In this document: positions 1 through 6,685 of the stretch, piece after piece
Position numbering within the stretch: position 1 is the stretch's first letter
Layout: each line of letters begins with the position of its first letter
Source: Ruminiclostridium sp.
Lineage (GTDB): Bacteria; Bacillota; Clostridia; Oscillospirales; Oscillospiraceae
DNA length: 16,003 bases
Reading direction: 5' to 3'
Assembly (NCBI GenBank): GCA_021442645.1
Contig: JABUSR010000149.1
Coordinates: forward strand, 1 to 16,003
Translations under genes and position numbers: made by a program
Notes under the pieces: generated by a model
Databases searched by the model: none
The model's input: the letters and a program-made list of their open reading frames with translations, nothing else
What the model was told of the DNA's origin: nothing

Positions 1-59
1 CTCATCTGCGCCGAAGATACTTGTCTGGAGACGGACCGGGAAAATAGGTAATGCCAACA
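1..59 (+). rRNA. rrf: 5S ribosomal RNA, 3' end (partial)
   Basis: The first 59 bases match the 3' half of a clostridial 5S rRNA: a TACTTGTCTGGAGACGGACC stretch for the loop E/helix IV-V region, then GGGAAAATAGG and a closing ATGCCAAC that would pair with the missing 5' end to form helix I. The gene is cut by the left window edge, and the exact 3' end (57-60) is approximate. A terminator follows within 25 bases, so this is probably the last gene of an rRNA operon whose 16S and 23S genes lie to the left. Recognition is from memory of the family's conserved pattern. Confidence 0.85.
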
Positions 60-80
60 TTCGGAAGTAATTCCGAAAGC

Positions 81-117
81 AGCGGCATAGTCGTGAATGC
101 GGCTATGCCGCTTTTTT
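81..117 (+). terminator. Intrinsic terminator of the rRNA operon
   Basis: AGCGGCATAG (81-90) is perfectly complementary to CTATGCCGCT (103-112) around a 12-base loop and runs directly into a T tract (112-117). A smaller hairpin, TCGGAA-GTAA-TTCCGA (61-76), with a GNRA-type tetraloop sits between it and the 5S rRNA and may help 3' processing. It should end rRNA transcription before the MarR gene. Confidence 0.85.
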
Positions 118-127
118 ATACCAATGG

Positions 128-154
128 TTGATGAGTCAACTGTTGACAAGTCAA
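128..154. promoter_or_regulatory. Probable MarR operator upstream of the repressor gene
   Basis: A 27-bp imperfect palindrome is centred on T141. The core GTCAAC-T-GTTGAC is perfect, and the flanks TTGA/TCAA also match, giving 10 of 13 positions paired. MarR dimers typically bind such palindromes of about 20 bp in their own promoter. A TTGACA hexamer (143-148) lies inside the right arm and could be a -35 box, but no convincing -10 follows at 16-18 bp, so the promoter itself is unassigned. Assignment as the operator of the adjacent regulator is inference from position and symmetry. Confidence 0.55.
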
Positions 155-199
155 TAATTTGGGTATCCGGTCTATGTTGATGTTCGAAGGAGGGACACC

Positions 200-625
200 A
201 TGGCGGCGACAGATAGCTACGAGGCGGTCATTCATCAGCTTGGAATGCTCCACAAGCGGCTGCGCAGGGAACAGGGGCGATATCTGGAGGAGTATGACAT
301 CTCTGTAATCGAGTATCATATTCTGATCATCATGCGTAAGAACCCCCAGATCAGTCAGAACGATCTGGCTGCGTCGCTGGATGTGGACAAGGCGATGATT
401 TCCCGGCAGATTCAGGCTATGGAGCAGAAGGGTTTCCTTCGCAGCACGACGGATCCGGATTGCCGACGGAAGAAGCTTTTTGTACTCACTCAGAAGGCCC
501 AGGAGCTGATTCCGGTGCTGCAGGAGGGCCATTGTCAGGGCCTGGAGCAAATCTTTTCGGACCTGGACGATCAGCAGGTCCAGACACTATACGAAATTTT
601 AGAAGGGTTGGTGCGTAAGATATGA
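200..625 (+). CDS. MarR family transcriptional regulator
   Basis: A 141-residue protein, the usual size for MarR. It has the family layout: N-terminal dimerisation helix (about 1-30), winged helix-turn-helix (about 45-105), and C-terminal helices that complete the dimer interface. Recognisable stretches are ISQNDLAASLDVDKAMISRQ (recognition helix region) followed by MEQKGFLRS and a wing with TDPDCRRKKLFVLT. The ATG at 200 follows AAGGAGGG (187-194) at 5 bases. Its stop overlaps the ATG of the exporter gene (ATGA), so the two are translationally coupled. Such pairs usually work as a ligand-relieved repressor of the linked drug exporter; the ligand cannot be read from sequence. A palindrome at 128-154 is the likely autoregulatory operator. 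Confidence 0.9.
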   Translation: MAATDSYEAVIHQLGMLHKRLRREQGRYLEEYDISVIEYHILIIMRKNPQISQNDLAASLDVDKAMISRQIQAMEQKGFLRSTTDPDCRRKKLFVLTQKAQELIPVLQEGHCQGLEQIFSDLDDQQVQTLYEILEGLVRKI

Positions 626-3420
626 TGGGACATGGCAGTCACGGTGGTCACGGCCACGGGCACGGGCATGGACACGGCCACCCCGGCGGCGGAGCGCCCG
701 GGGGGAAATCAGAAAAGCTCGGGAAGAACCTGGTTTGGATGGCAATCCTCTATCTGCTGGGTTTGTTCATTGGTGCCATTGACACGGGTATCATTACTCC
801 TGCCCGGCCACTGATCCAGAATCAGCTGGGCGTCGATGCAAACCTGGGTATCTGGATGATTACCATCTACACCCTGACCTATGCGGCTATCATTCCTATT
901 TTTGGTAAACTGGCCGATATGAGAGGGCGTAAGCCCGTCTATCTGCTGAGCATTGCACTCTTTGGTGCGGGTTCTGTCATTTGCGCTGTTTCAGCGCTGA
1001 CTAACAGCTTCTTTGTGCTGATGATTGGCCGTATCGTACAGGCCTCCGGCGCCGGCGGTATCATGCCCGTGGCCACAGCGGAGTTCGGCACCAGTTTCCC
1101 AGAGGAGAAGCGGGGCATGGCGCTTGGCCTGGTGGGTGCCGTATATGGCATTGCCAATGTGCTGGGTGCTTCTGCCGGCAGCCTGATTCTTGATATCGCC
1201 GGTGCAGACCAGTGGCAGTGGATATTCCTGGTCAATGTGCCCATCTGTCTGTTTATTGTGGTGGCAGGAATCGTAGTCCTGCCCAACAACCGGGCGGAGG
1301 ATACCAAAGCCATGGATAAGCTGGGCACTCTGCTGATGACTATCATCATCCTGGCACTTCTCTACGGTTTAAAGAACCTGGACTTTTTCGACTTTGTAAA
1401 CTCCTTCACGAGCACCCAGGTGTGGCCCTTCATTGGGCTATCTGTGGTGCTGATCCCTGTGTTCGCCATCGTGGAGCGCAGGGCGGAGGACCCCATTTTC
1501 CACATCGAATATGTGAGCAACCGCCAGATTATGGTCACCCTCGCCCTGGGCGTTCTGGTGGGTTGCTCTATGATGGGCATGATCTTTATTCCTCAGTTTG
1601 CTGAGAATGCGCTGAAGATGGCTTCCGGCAGTGGTGGTTACTTCGTTATCATCCTAGGCTTCTGCGCCGGCGGGGCATCGATGATGTCGGGCAATCTCAT
1701 TGATAAGCATGGAGCTAAGCCTGTGATGGCGGCCGGTTTTCTGGTAACGATTGTGGGCTGTCTCTATCTGTCCCTTGTGGCAGTGCGCTATATCAATGTT
1801 GTGAATGTAATCATCTCACTGGTTCTCATCGGTTTTGGTCTGGGGTTGACCATGGGCACGCCCCTGAACTATATGATGCTCCAGAATACCAGCGACGAGG
1901 AGAGCAACTCTGCACTGGCAACTCTTTCTCTGGTGCGATCCATTGGTACGGCAGTGGCACCTGCAATCATGGTGGGCTTCATTGTCCACTCTGCCGGGGG
2001 ACTGCAGGACAACTTGATGGATATCCTCCCCAAGGAGGCCCAGATGCCCGAGCTTCCCTACGCCCAGGAGATTGACAGTACCATGGAACGGTATAAGAAC
2101 GATCCCGACTTCTCTGAGCAGATGGATGGCGTGGAGATCCCCAAGCTTACCGAGATGACCACCATGGAGATCAACATGGGCGGGGACGGTGACAGCGACT
2201 ACGAAATGCCTGCCGACCTGCTGGAGAAGCTCCAGAACAGTGACGTTACCACAATCACCGACAGCACGGTGGAGTTGGTGAAGCGGATGTCTGACGATAT
2301 GTACCCTGATATCATTGCGGAAATACAGGGCGGCATTGACGAGGGCATCCAGGGTGTCCAGACGGGAATCGGAGGAATGAAGGACGCCCTGTCCGAGATG
2401 CAGGAGGGCTACGATGGCATCAGTCAGGGCATCCAAGGCATGAGCACAGGTATCAACGCCCAGCAGACGGCACTGAATCAGCTTAAGCAGGCCCGATCCA
2501 TGTTGGCCGGCTTCAAAAATGGATTTCCTGCCGGCATGGGAATGCTGGACTTTATTCCTGCCGATGTAAAGAACGGCATGCCCCAGAGCACCCTGGACCA
2601 GCTGGCCCAGGTGAAGAGTAGTGCCGATCTGCGGGATATGATCACAAAACTGGACAGTACGGCTGCATCTATGCAGAGTGCGGTGGCACAGATCGACGGA
2701 GCCATCGCCATTATGGCCCAGTTCCCCGACGGAAAGGTGCCTGAGGGCCAGACGTTACTGGACTTTATTCCCGAAGAGGCTCAGGCCAATATGCCCGCCC
2801 AAGTCCTCCAGATGCTGGGGCAGATTACTGATGTGTCCCAGCTGACAGCCCAGAAGGACCAAATGGAGTCCGCCATCGCCGCCCAGACTCAGGCCAGCAC
2901 ACAGTTGAACCAGTCGCTGACCATGATGACCGAACTGGAGAATGGGAAGCTCCCCACGGGAATGACCCTGTTGGACTTTATCCCGGCTTCCGCACTGAAG
3001 TCCATCCCTCAGGATACCTTGGGACAGTTGAAGACCGTTCGGTCGGTCAGTGATCTGTCTGCGATGATTAATAAGCTGGAGTCTTCCAAGAGTACCCTGA
3101 CCAAAGAGCTTGCTGACGCCAAGGCATCGCAGAAGGAGATGGGGGACGCCATGGCAGAAATTCGAGCTTCTATGGACGAGATGGAGACCCTATCCGGGCA
3201 GCTGATTACGGTGAAGGACGCCATCCCCGGTGCCTTTGATGAGGCCGGCACCAATTACGCCAGTGCCGTGGAGGGGCTGGGCCCGGAGATTGAGGACGTG
3301 TTCCAAGCTACTATGAACGTGGGTTACCGGGATATGTATCTGTTCCAGGTGGGAGCCAACGCTCTGGGACTGGTACTCCTCCTGTTCTATCGGGAGCCCA
3401 AGCGGCTCAGAGAAGAGTAA
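622..3420 (+). CDS. DHA2-type MFS exporter with His-rich tail and large extracellular repeat domain
   Basis: A 932-residue membrane protein, nearly twice the usual ~500 residues for EmrB/QacA-like exporters. Residues 1-28 are a Gly-His tail with eight His. Residues ~35-457 form the MFS body: motif A is GKLADMRGRK near residue 95, and TM1 contains IGAIDTGIITP. The motif C region in TM5 (GIANVLGASAG) is degenerate and lacks the usual Pro. Residues ~458-903 are a soluble, Gln/Met/Ala-rich, probably coiled-coil region, and the last membrane segment is ~906-925. With the N terminus inside and 14 segments, this insert lies outside the membrane. It contains three tandem units marked LDFIP, with the Leu at 642, 713 and 784, exactly 71 residues apart. 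It probably exports a drug or lipophilic compound under MarR control. The start could be 622 or 625; there is no strong ribosome site, consistent with coupling to the upstream gene. Confidence 0.85.
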   Translation: MMGHGSHGGHGHGHGHGHGHPGGGAPGGKSEKLGKNLVWMAILYLLGLFIGAIDTGIITPARPLIQNQLGVDANLGIWMITIYTLTYAAIIPIFGKLADMRGRKPVYLLSIALFGAGSVICAVSALTNSFFVLMIGRIVQASGAGGIMPVATAEFGTSFPEEKRGMALGLVGAVYGIANVLGASAGSLILDIAGADQWQWIFLVNVPICLFIVVAGIVVLPNNRAEDTKAMDKLGTLLMTIIILALLYGLKNLDFFDFVNSFTSTQVWPFIGLSVVLIPVFAIVERRAEDPIFHIEYVSNRQIMVTLALGVLVGCSMMGMIFIPQFAENALKMASGSGGYFVIILGFCAGGASMMSGNLIDKHGAKPVMAAGFLVTIVGCLYLSLVAVRYINVVNVIISLVLIGFGLGLTMGTPLNYMMLQNTSDEESNSALATLSLVRSIGTAVAPAIMVGFIVHSAGGLQDNLMDILPKEAQMPELPYAQEIDSTMERYKNDPDFSEQMDGVEIPKLTEMTTMEINMGGDGDSDYEMPADLLEKLQNSDVTTITDSTVELVKRMSDDMYPDIIAEIQGGIDEGIQGVQTGIGGMKDALSEMQEGYDGISQGIQGMSTGINAQQTALNQLKQARSMLAGFKNGFPAGMGMLDFIPADVKNGMPQSTLDQLAQVKSSADLRDMITKLDSTAASMQSAVAQIDGAIAIMAQFPDGKVPEGQTLLDFIPEEAQANMPAQVLQMLGQITDVSQLTAQKDQMESAIAAQTQASTQLNQSLTMMTELENGKLPTGMTLLDFIPASALKSIPQDTLGQLKTVRSVSDLSAMINKLESSKSTLTKELADAKASQKEMGDAMAEIRASMDEMETLSGQLITVKDAIPGAFDEAGTNYASAVEGLGPEIEDVFQATMNVGYRDMYLFQVGANALGLVLLLFYREPKRLREE
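2530..3168 (+). repeat. Three tandem 71-residue units inside the exporter's extracellular domain
   Basis: Three successive units of 213 bp each begin P-x-G-x-x-L/M-LDFIP, at codons for Leu 642 (2545), 713 (2758) and 784 (2971). Each continues with a short Pro/Met turn, a QxLxQL-like helix and a long coiled-coil-like helix. The first two end in DGK or NGK just before the next unit. The exact period in protein, with divergent DNA, implies an old duplication held by structure. Unit edges outside the LDFIP anchors are approximate. Confidence 0.8.
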
Positions 3421-3584
3421 TGAAAACAGAAAACGGACGACAATTGATGAGCTTGAAGCGGTGTTTGGTCAGAATGATTCTGACATTGCAAAGATGGAAA
3501 GGTCATGCTGACCCAGAACTTGGACGGTTTTGCAAGTTGTTTCCCTGACTGGGATTTGCATCCCCCAGTACATAGATAAATGAT
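3421..3584 (+). pseudogene. Possible decayed gene fragment downstream of the exporter
   Basis: No intact gene is present. One frame (about 3425-3511) reads as protein-like TIDELEAVFGQNDSDIAKME and then stops. A second frame opens at ATG 3505 and reads QNLDGFASCFPDWDLHPPV before a stop at 3577-3579. The two together look like the start of one protein broken by a frameshift, but I do not recognise the family. Small perfect hairpins also lie here: GTCAGAAT-G-ATTCTGAC (3468-3484), GGTCA-TGC-TGACC (3501-3513) and GGGAT-TTGC-ATCCC (3551-3564). The hairpins may mean the protein-like reading is coincidence. Confidence 0.2.
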
Positions 3585-3632
3585 AATAGCCCCTATTATG
3601 GGGCTTGAATGTGACCATAATAGGGGGCTATT
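3583..3632. repeat. Iterated palindrome / long hairpin after the exporter gene
   Basis: AATAGCCCCTATTATGG (3585-3601) is the reverse complement of 3615-3632 except for one extra G, giving a 17-bp stem around a 13-base loop. The left arm is itself a palindrome (ATAATAG-CCC-CTATTAT, 3583-3599), and the right arm is nearly so. The tail has only scattered T residues, so it is a poor intrinsic terminator by sequence. It may still end the exporter transcript or be part of a small non-coding element. Confidence 0.55.
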
Positions 3633-3638
3633 GTATTA

Positions 3639-3756
3639 GGTAGCGCATAGTTGAAAAGAGGAATGCGAACAAATATATAGTATAGTAGAGCTCCCAATTT
3701 GTTTCCGGTATATCATACTGGTTAATAAATGGGGAGCTTCTCTTTTGCGTGCTACC
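3639..3756. repeat. 118-bp nested inverted-repeat element between convergent transcripts
   Basis: Four complementary pairs are nested in order. GGTAGC (3639-3644) pairs with GCTACC (3751-3756), and AAAAGAG (3654-3660) with CTCTTTT (3740-3746). AGCTCCCAATTT (3689-3700) pairs with AAATGGGGAGCT (3727-3738) with one mismatch, and CCGGTAT (3706-3712) with ATACTGG (one G-T pair). The inner stem followed by TCTCTTTT could terminate plus-strand transcripts. On the minus strand it lies 23 bases past the psd stop but lacks a T run. The whole could be a MITE-like remnant or a structured RNA. Confidence 0.55.
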
Positions 3757-3760
3757 CGTC

Positions 3761-4597
3761 TCATATGCAAAAAGAATCTGTTGCGGCAGGGATTTTTCCG
3801 ATGCAGCAGCCCAGCCTTACCCGGTGTTCTTTTTCGCTGTCCATCAGTTCTGCGTATTCCGGCAGGAGATCTGCCCGCCCCTTCTGGAGCAGCAGCACAA
3901 TCGTAGAACCGCACAGCTCAAAATGTCCCATTTCAGAACCTCGCGAAATGCGGCAGTTTTCCTGCTCAATCACGATGCCGCCAACTGCTACGGCACCGAC
4001 TTCCACCTGAATAATCGGCCCGAAATTTACGGTGTCCAGCAGGTTCCATTTTCGGCGATTGAGCCTGTACACCGGAAACACCTGGCAGGCGGCAGGCTGG
4101 ACACTGTGCAGTTGGCCTTCTATAAAATGGGTCTTGCCGATAGTCCCGTCGTCAACAAATATGTAGTGGTGATAATCCGTCGCTGTGAGCCGGAACACAA
4201 GGCAGAGCCCGCCGCAGTATTCCTCTTTGTGTGTTGGATCCTGCAGCAGCATATTCAAAGTATACCTCGTTCCCTTGATTGAAAAGCTACTGTCCGGCTG
4301 TACGGAATATACACTGAGGAGACCGTCGCAGGGACTGATTAAATGCGAAGCTTCCATATCTGCGTAGCTTCTGGACTTTTGCCTTGCAAAGAATGCGGCA
4401 AAGGAGGGGTAGTGTTCCTGTGGAAATTCCTCCATAGATATCCCGTTTTTTCGAATGTACCGGGGAATTCGATGCTTTGAGATGGGCGAGCGCAGGTAGC
4501 CGGCTATCAACTTCGGCACACCGAGCTGGATGCCGAGCTTCATGAAAAACCGTCCTGCAGCGGTTCCGTATAGCTTCTCAATGATAGGATCGTTCAT
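3761..4597 (-). CDS. psd: Phosphatidylserine decarboxylase proenzyme
   Basis: A 278-residue protein that decarboxylates phosphatidylserine to phosphatidylethanolamine at the membrane. It keeps the family's landmarks: SPCDG with Asp 91, DYHHYIFVDDG with His 143/144, a GQLHSVQP stretch (161-168), and the self-cleavage motif GST at 230-232. Cleavage before Ser 231 would give a ~230-residue beta chain and a ~48-residue pyruvoyl-bearing alpha chain. The start at 4597 is chosen because a G-rich ribosome site (AAGGGGGG) lies just upstream and the ATG overlaps the pssA stop as ATGA. The reading frame stays open for another 327 bases upstream, but that stretch lies within pssA. It is the last gene of the VTT-pssA-psd operon. 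Confidence 0.93.
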   Translation of the reverse strand: MNDPIIEKLYGTAAGRFFMKLGIQLGVPKLIAGYLRSPISKHRIPRYIRKNGISMEEFPQEHYPSFAAFFARQKSRSYADMEASHLISPCDGLLSVYSVQPDSSFSIKGTRYTLNMLLQDPTHKEEYCGGLCLVFRLTATDYHHYIFVDDGTIGKTHFIEGQLHSVQPAACQVFPVYRLNRRKWNLLDTVNFGPIIQVEVGAVAVGGIVIEQENCRISRGSEMGHFELCGSTIVLLLQKGRADLLPEYAELMDSEKEHRVRLGCCIGKIPAATDSFCI

Positions 4598-5217
4598 CGA
4601 ATTGCCCCCCTTACAAGCAGAAGAACGAGCACCACAGCGCCGCCCAAAAGCATCAGGAGCTTTCCGCGAAGTTTGGGCTTGCGTAAACGGAATGGGGTGA
4701 TAAAAGCAACCGCCATAACAAGAAGAACCCCGGGCAGAATTGTTGCTGCACTGACGTGTATGATACCGGATAGCAAAACAACCAGGGGCAGAATCAGTGC
4801 TGCCGTTGTGACCGGGAGGCCCAGGTAGGCTTCCCTCGGTGTGTCTGTTTGCGACTGCCGCTCGGCCTCCTCCACGTTGAAGTAAGCCAGCCGGATGAGA
4901 GCACACAGTACATACAACCCGCAAACACAGCTCGTGACCATGCTGTTGGGCGCGAGGGCATGGACGATTGCTGCCGGGAATACGCCGAAGCAGATCAAAT
5001 CGCTGAGGGAGTCGATCTGTATCCCAAAGCTTTTCTCCTTCTTTGTGCGTTCCATCGTGGAGGCAACGCGCCCGTCAAACATATCACAAAAGCCTGATAT
5101 CATAAGGCACAGCAGTGCTTTGGTCATGCTTCCGCTCGATGCGAACAAAATCCCGCCCAGGGATGTGAGCATTCCCGCATAGGTGAGAAGCACTGTGTAA
5201 TTATAATATCCGAGCAT
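4594..5217 (-). CDS. pssA: CDP-diacylglycerol-serine O-phosphatidyltransferase
   Basis: A 207-residue integral membrane protein of the CDP-alcohol phosphatidyltransferase family, predicted to join serine to CDP-diacylglycerol. The catalytic motif is visible as DMFDGRVAS at 45-53 and FGIQIDSLSD at 64-73, so all four Asp (45, 48, 69, 73) and the Gly residues are kept. The Arg normally ending the DGxxAR element is Ser 53 here. About six hydrophobic segments surround the motif. The substrate assignment rests on adjacency to psd and the FGIQIDSL-type sequence; a phosphatidylglycerol-phosphate synthase role is less likely. The ATG at 5217 follows AGGAGGGTG, which overlaps the stop of the upstream VTT gene, so the genes are tightly linked. 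Confidence 0.9.
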   Translation of the reverse strand: MLGYYNYTVLLTYAGMLTSLGGILFASSGSMTKALLCLMISGFCDMFDGRVASTMERTKKEKSFGIQIDSLSDLICFGVFPAAIVHALAPNSMVTSCVCGLYVLCALIRLAYFNVEEAERQSQTDTPREAYLGLPVTTAALILPLVVLLSGIIHVSAATILPGVLLVMAVAFITPFRLRKPKLRGKLLMLLGGAVVLVLLLVRGAIR

Positions 5218-5229
5218 AAAGGCACCCTC

Positions 5230-5808
5230 CTAAAATAAGTGTCCAAAGAGCAGACTGTAGGCCAGAATACACCAGGGTTTTGCGATAATGATAACCAGTA
5301 CATATTTCTTAAACGGCATTTGAATCAGCCCGGAGAAATAGCAAAGTGCAACATCTGGGGCCAGCGGCAGCAGAATGGAAAGAAAGAAGACCAGAAGGTA
5401 GCTTTTCTTAGAGGTGGCCCACTGCACGGCGGCATTGTATTTTTTCTCGGGCAGGATCTCCAGGATAAAATCCACGCCGAAGTTTCGGGCAAGCAGATAT
5501 GCAATGACAGAACCGAGACTGATGCCAATATAATTGCACAGGAAACCGGCCCAGACTCCAAATAGGGCCGTCCCCGCGGCAAACCCGAACATACTCGGAA
5601 TAATCGGCAAAAAAGCCTGCATAGTCTGAATTGCCGTCAACACCAGAGGCCCCGCAGTGCCAAAGGAGGCCACATAGTTGCGAAGGTCTTCTGATGATCC
5701 AAAACGCCCGCGGAAAAAGGCGACCACCAGAAAGACCGATGCAAAAAGCAGTAAAACAAGAAAGATCGATAGGAATAGCCTTTTCAGCTTTTTGGCTCGT
5801 TGATCCAT
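5230..5808 (-). CDS. TVP38/TMEM64 (VTT domain) membrane protein, probable phospholipid transporter
   Basis: A 192-residue protein with an N-terminal membrane anchor (about 10-30) and a VTT/SNARE-associated core. The core stretches are FGFAAGTALFGVWAG, then NYIGISLGSVIAYLLARNFG, then a re-entrant-like SILLPLAPDVALCYFSGL. This superfamily includes DedA proteins, several of which move lipids between membrane leaflets. In Bacillus subtilis a DedA-family gene (ybfM/petA) also sits with pssA and psd and affects phosphatidylethanolamine distribution. By position, this gene may do the same for the lipid made by the next two genes; that is inference. The start at 5808 has GGAGG 6 bases upstream. An ATG at 5910 would add a 34-residue extension with no family match and would run through the intergenic regulatory repeats. 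Confidence 0.85.
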   Translation of the reverse strand: MDQRAKKLKRLFLSIFLVLLLFASVFLVVAFFRGRFGSSEDLRNYVASFGTAGPLVLTAIQTMQAFLPIIPSMFGFAAGTALFGVWAGFLCNYIGISLGSVIAYLLARNFGVDFILEILPEKKYNAAVQWATSKKSYLLVFFLSILLPLAPDVALCYFSGLIQMPFKKYVLVIIIAKPWCILAYSLLFGHLF

Positions 5809-5844
5809 AGCATCCTCCGACGGCAAAATGTAACGGATGCATGG

Positions 5845-5899
5845 ATTGTAAATGACATTTCTTACATAGCAGCTTACAGGATTCTTACTTTTCCTTAAA
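5845..5899 (-). promoter_or_regulatory. Regulated promoter of the lipid operon with four direct-repeat regulator boxes
   Basis: On the plus strand, CTTACA (5861), CTTACA (5873), CTTACT (5884) and CTTAAA (5894) repeat with starts 12, 11 and 10 bp apart, about one helical turn. This is the layout bound by OmpR/PhoP-type regulators. On the minus strand a TACAAT (5850-5845) can serve as -10, which places the boxes at about -23 to -61 where a -35 would normally be. A recognisable -35 is absent, consistent with an activated promoter. Binding by the adjacent response regulator is inference. Confidence 0.5.
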
Positions 5900-5924
5900 T
5901 CCTTTTGCAATCGTCAGCTGTTCA

Positions 5925-5953
5925 TTGTTTTTGAGGCCTGCGGATGCTATACT
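5925..5953 (+). promoter_or_regulatory. Sigma-A type promoter of the two-component genes
   Basis: TTGTTT (5925-5930) is separated by 17 bp from TATACT (5948-5953). Transcription would start near 5960, leaving a ~27-base leader before the GTG start at 5987. The four CTTAC boxes lie 27-64 bp upstream of the -35, so autoregulation from the same sites is possible. Confidence 0.6.
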
Positions 5954-5986
5954 TTATCAACAAGCCATGGGAAGGGAGTGAAGTAA

Positions 5987-6685
5987 GTGGAACGCAAGGA
6001 GACAATTCTGGTCGTGGACGATGACCCGGAAATAAGGGAAATCGTACGCATTCTGTTGGAAAGCGACGGATACTTGCCGATAGAGGCTCAGGATGGCCAT
6101 GCGGCGCTCTCTGCGCTGTCCGATTCTGTAGATCTCGTCATTCTGGATATCATGATGGAGGGGATGAGCGGCTATCAGGTCTGCTCGAAGATCCGGGAGA
6201 GGAGCAATGTACCAATCTTGTTCCTGACGGCAAAAAGCAAGGACTCCGACCTGACACTGGGTTTCTCCGTGGGGGCAGACGATTATCTGGCTAAGCCCTT
6301 TTCCTATGCGGAACTTCTTGCCCGCGTGAAAGGCCTCCTTCGCAGATATAAAACCTATAAGGGAAAGGACACGCGAAACGAGAGGGCTCCTCTTGAGCAT
6401 GCCGGACTTGTCGTCTATCAGGATAGAAACGAGGTGCGGCAGGACGGAAGGGAACTGAATCTTACAGAGAAGGAGTACCAGCTTCTGAAGCTGATGCTGC
6501 GCTACCGTGGTAAGCTGTTTTCAGCGCAGAATCTGTATGAGAGCATTTGGGATGAGCCCTTCCTCTATTCCTCTAACAACACGGTCATGGTGCATATTCG
6601 CAGGCTGCGCGAAAAAATAGAAGCCGACCCACAGGAGCCGGCAATCATCAAAACAGTATGGGGAAAGGGGTACCGTATTGAATAA
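5987..6685 (+). CDS. OmpR/PhoB family response regulator
   Basis: A 232-residue two-domain regulator. The receiver (about 5-118) has the acidic pocket VVDDDPE (Asp 11-13), the phosphoacceptor Asp 54 in LVILDIMM, Thr 81 and Lys 103 in LAKPFSYAELLAR. The C-terminal winged helix (about 138-232) has LTEKEYQLLKLM, TVMVHIRRLREKIE and the final VWGKGYRIE typical of the OmpR class. The GTG start at 5987 follows GGGAGTG at a suitable distance. The stop overlaps the kinase start by 8 bases. It is divergent from the VTT-pssA-psd operon and shares its intergenic direct repeats, which suggests those genes are targets. Confidence 0.93.
   Translation: MERKETILVVDDDPEIREIVRILLESDGYLPIEAQDGHAALSALSDSVDLVILDIMMEGMSGYQVCSKIRERSNVPILFLTAKSKDSDLTLGFSVGADDYLAKPFSYAELLARVKGLLRRYKTYKGKDTRNERAPLEHAGLVVYQDRNEVRQDGRELNLTEKEYQLLKLMLRYRGKLFSAQNLYESIWDEPFLYSSNNTVMVHIRRLREKIEADPQEPAIIKTVWGKGYRIE

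Noticed and set aside
143..178. Complete promoter from TTGACA at 143
   Set aside because: No acceptable -10 at 16-18 bp (TATCCG lies at 15, TATGTT at 24); kept only as part of the operator palindrome.
4598..4924. Upstream extension of the psd reading frame
   Set aside because: It lies within pssA in another frame, has no family similarity, and the ATG at 4597 has a ribosome site and the ATGA overlap.
5809..5910. Longer N terminus for the VTT protein
   Set aside because: No ribosome site at 5910, and the extension passes over the direct repeats and probable -10; GGAGG supports 5808.
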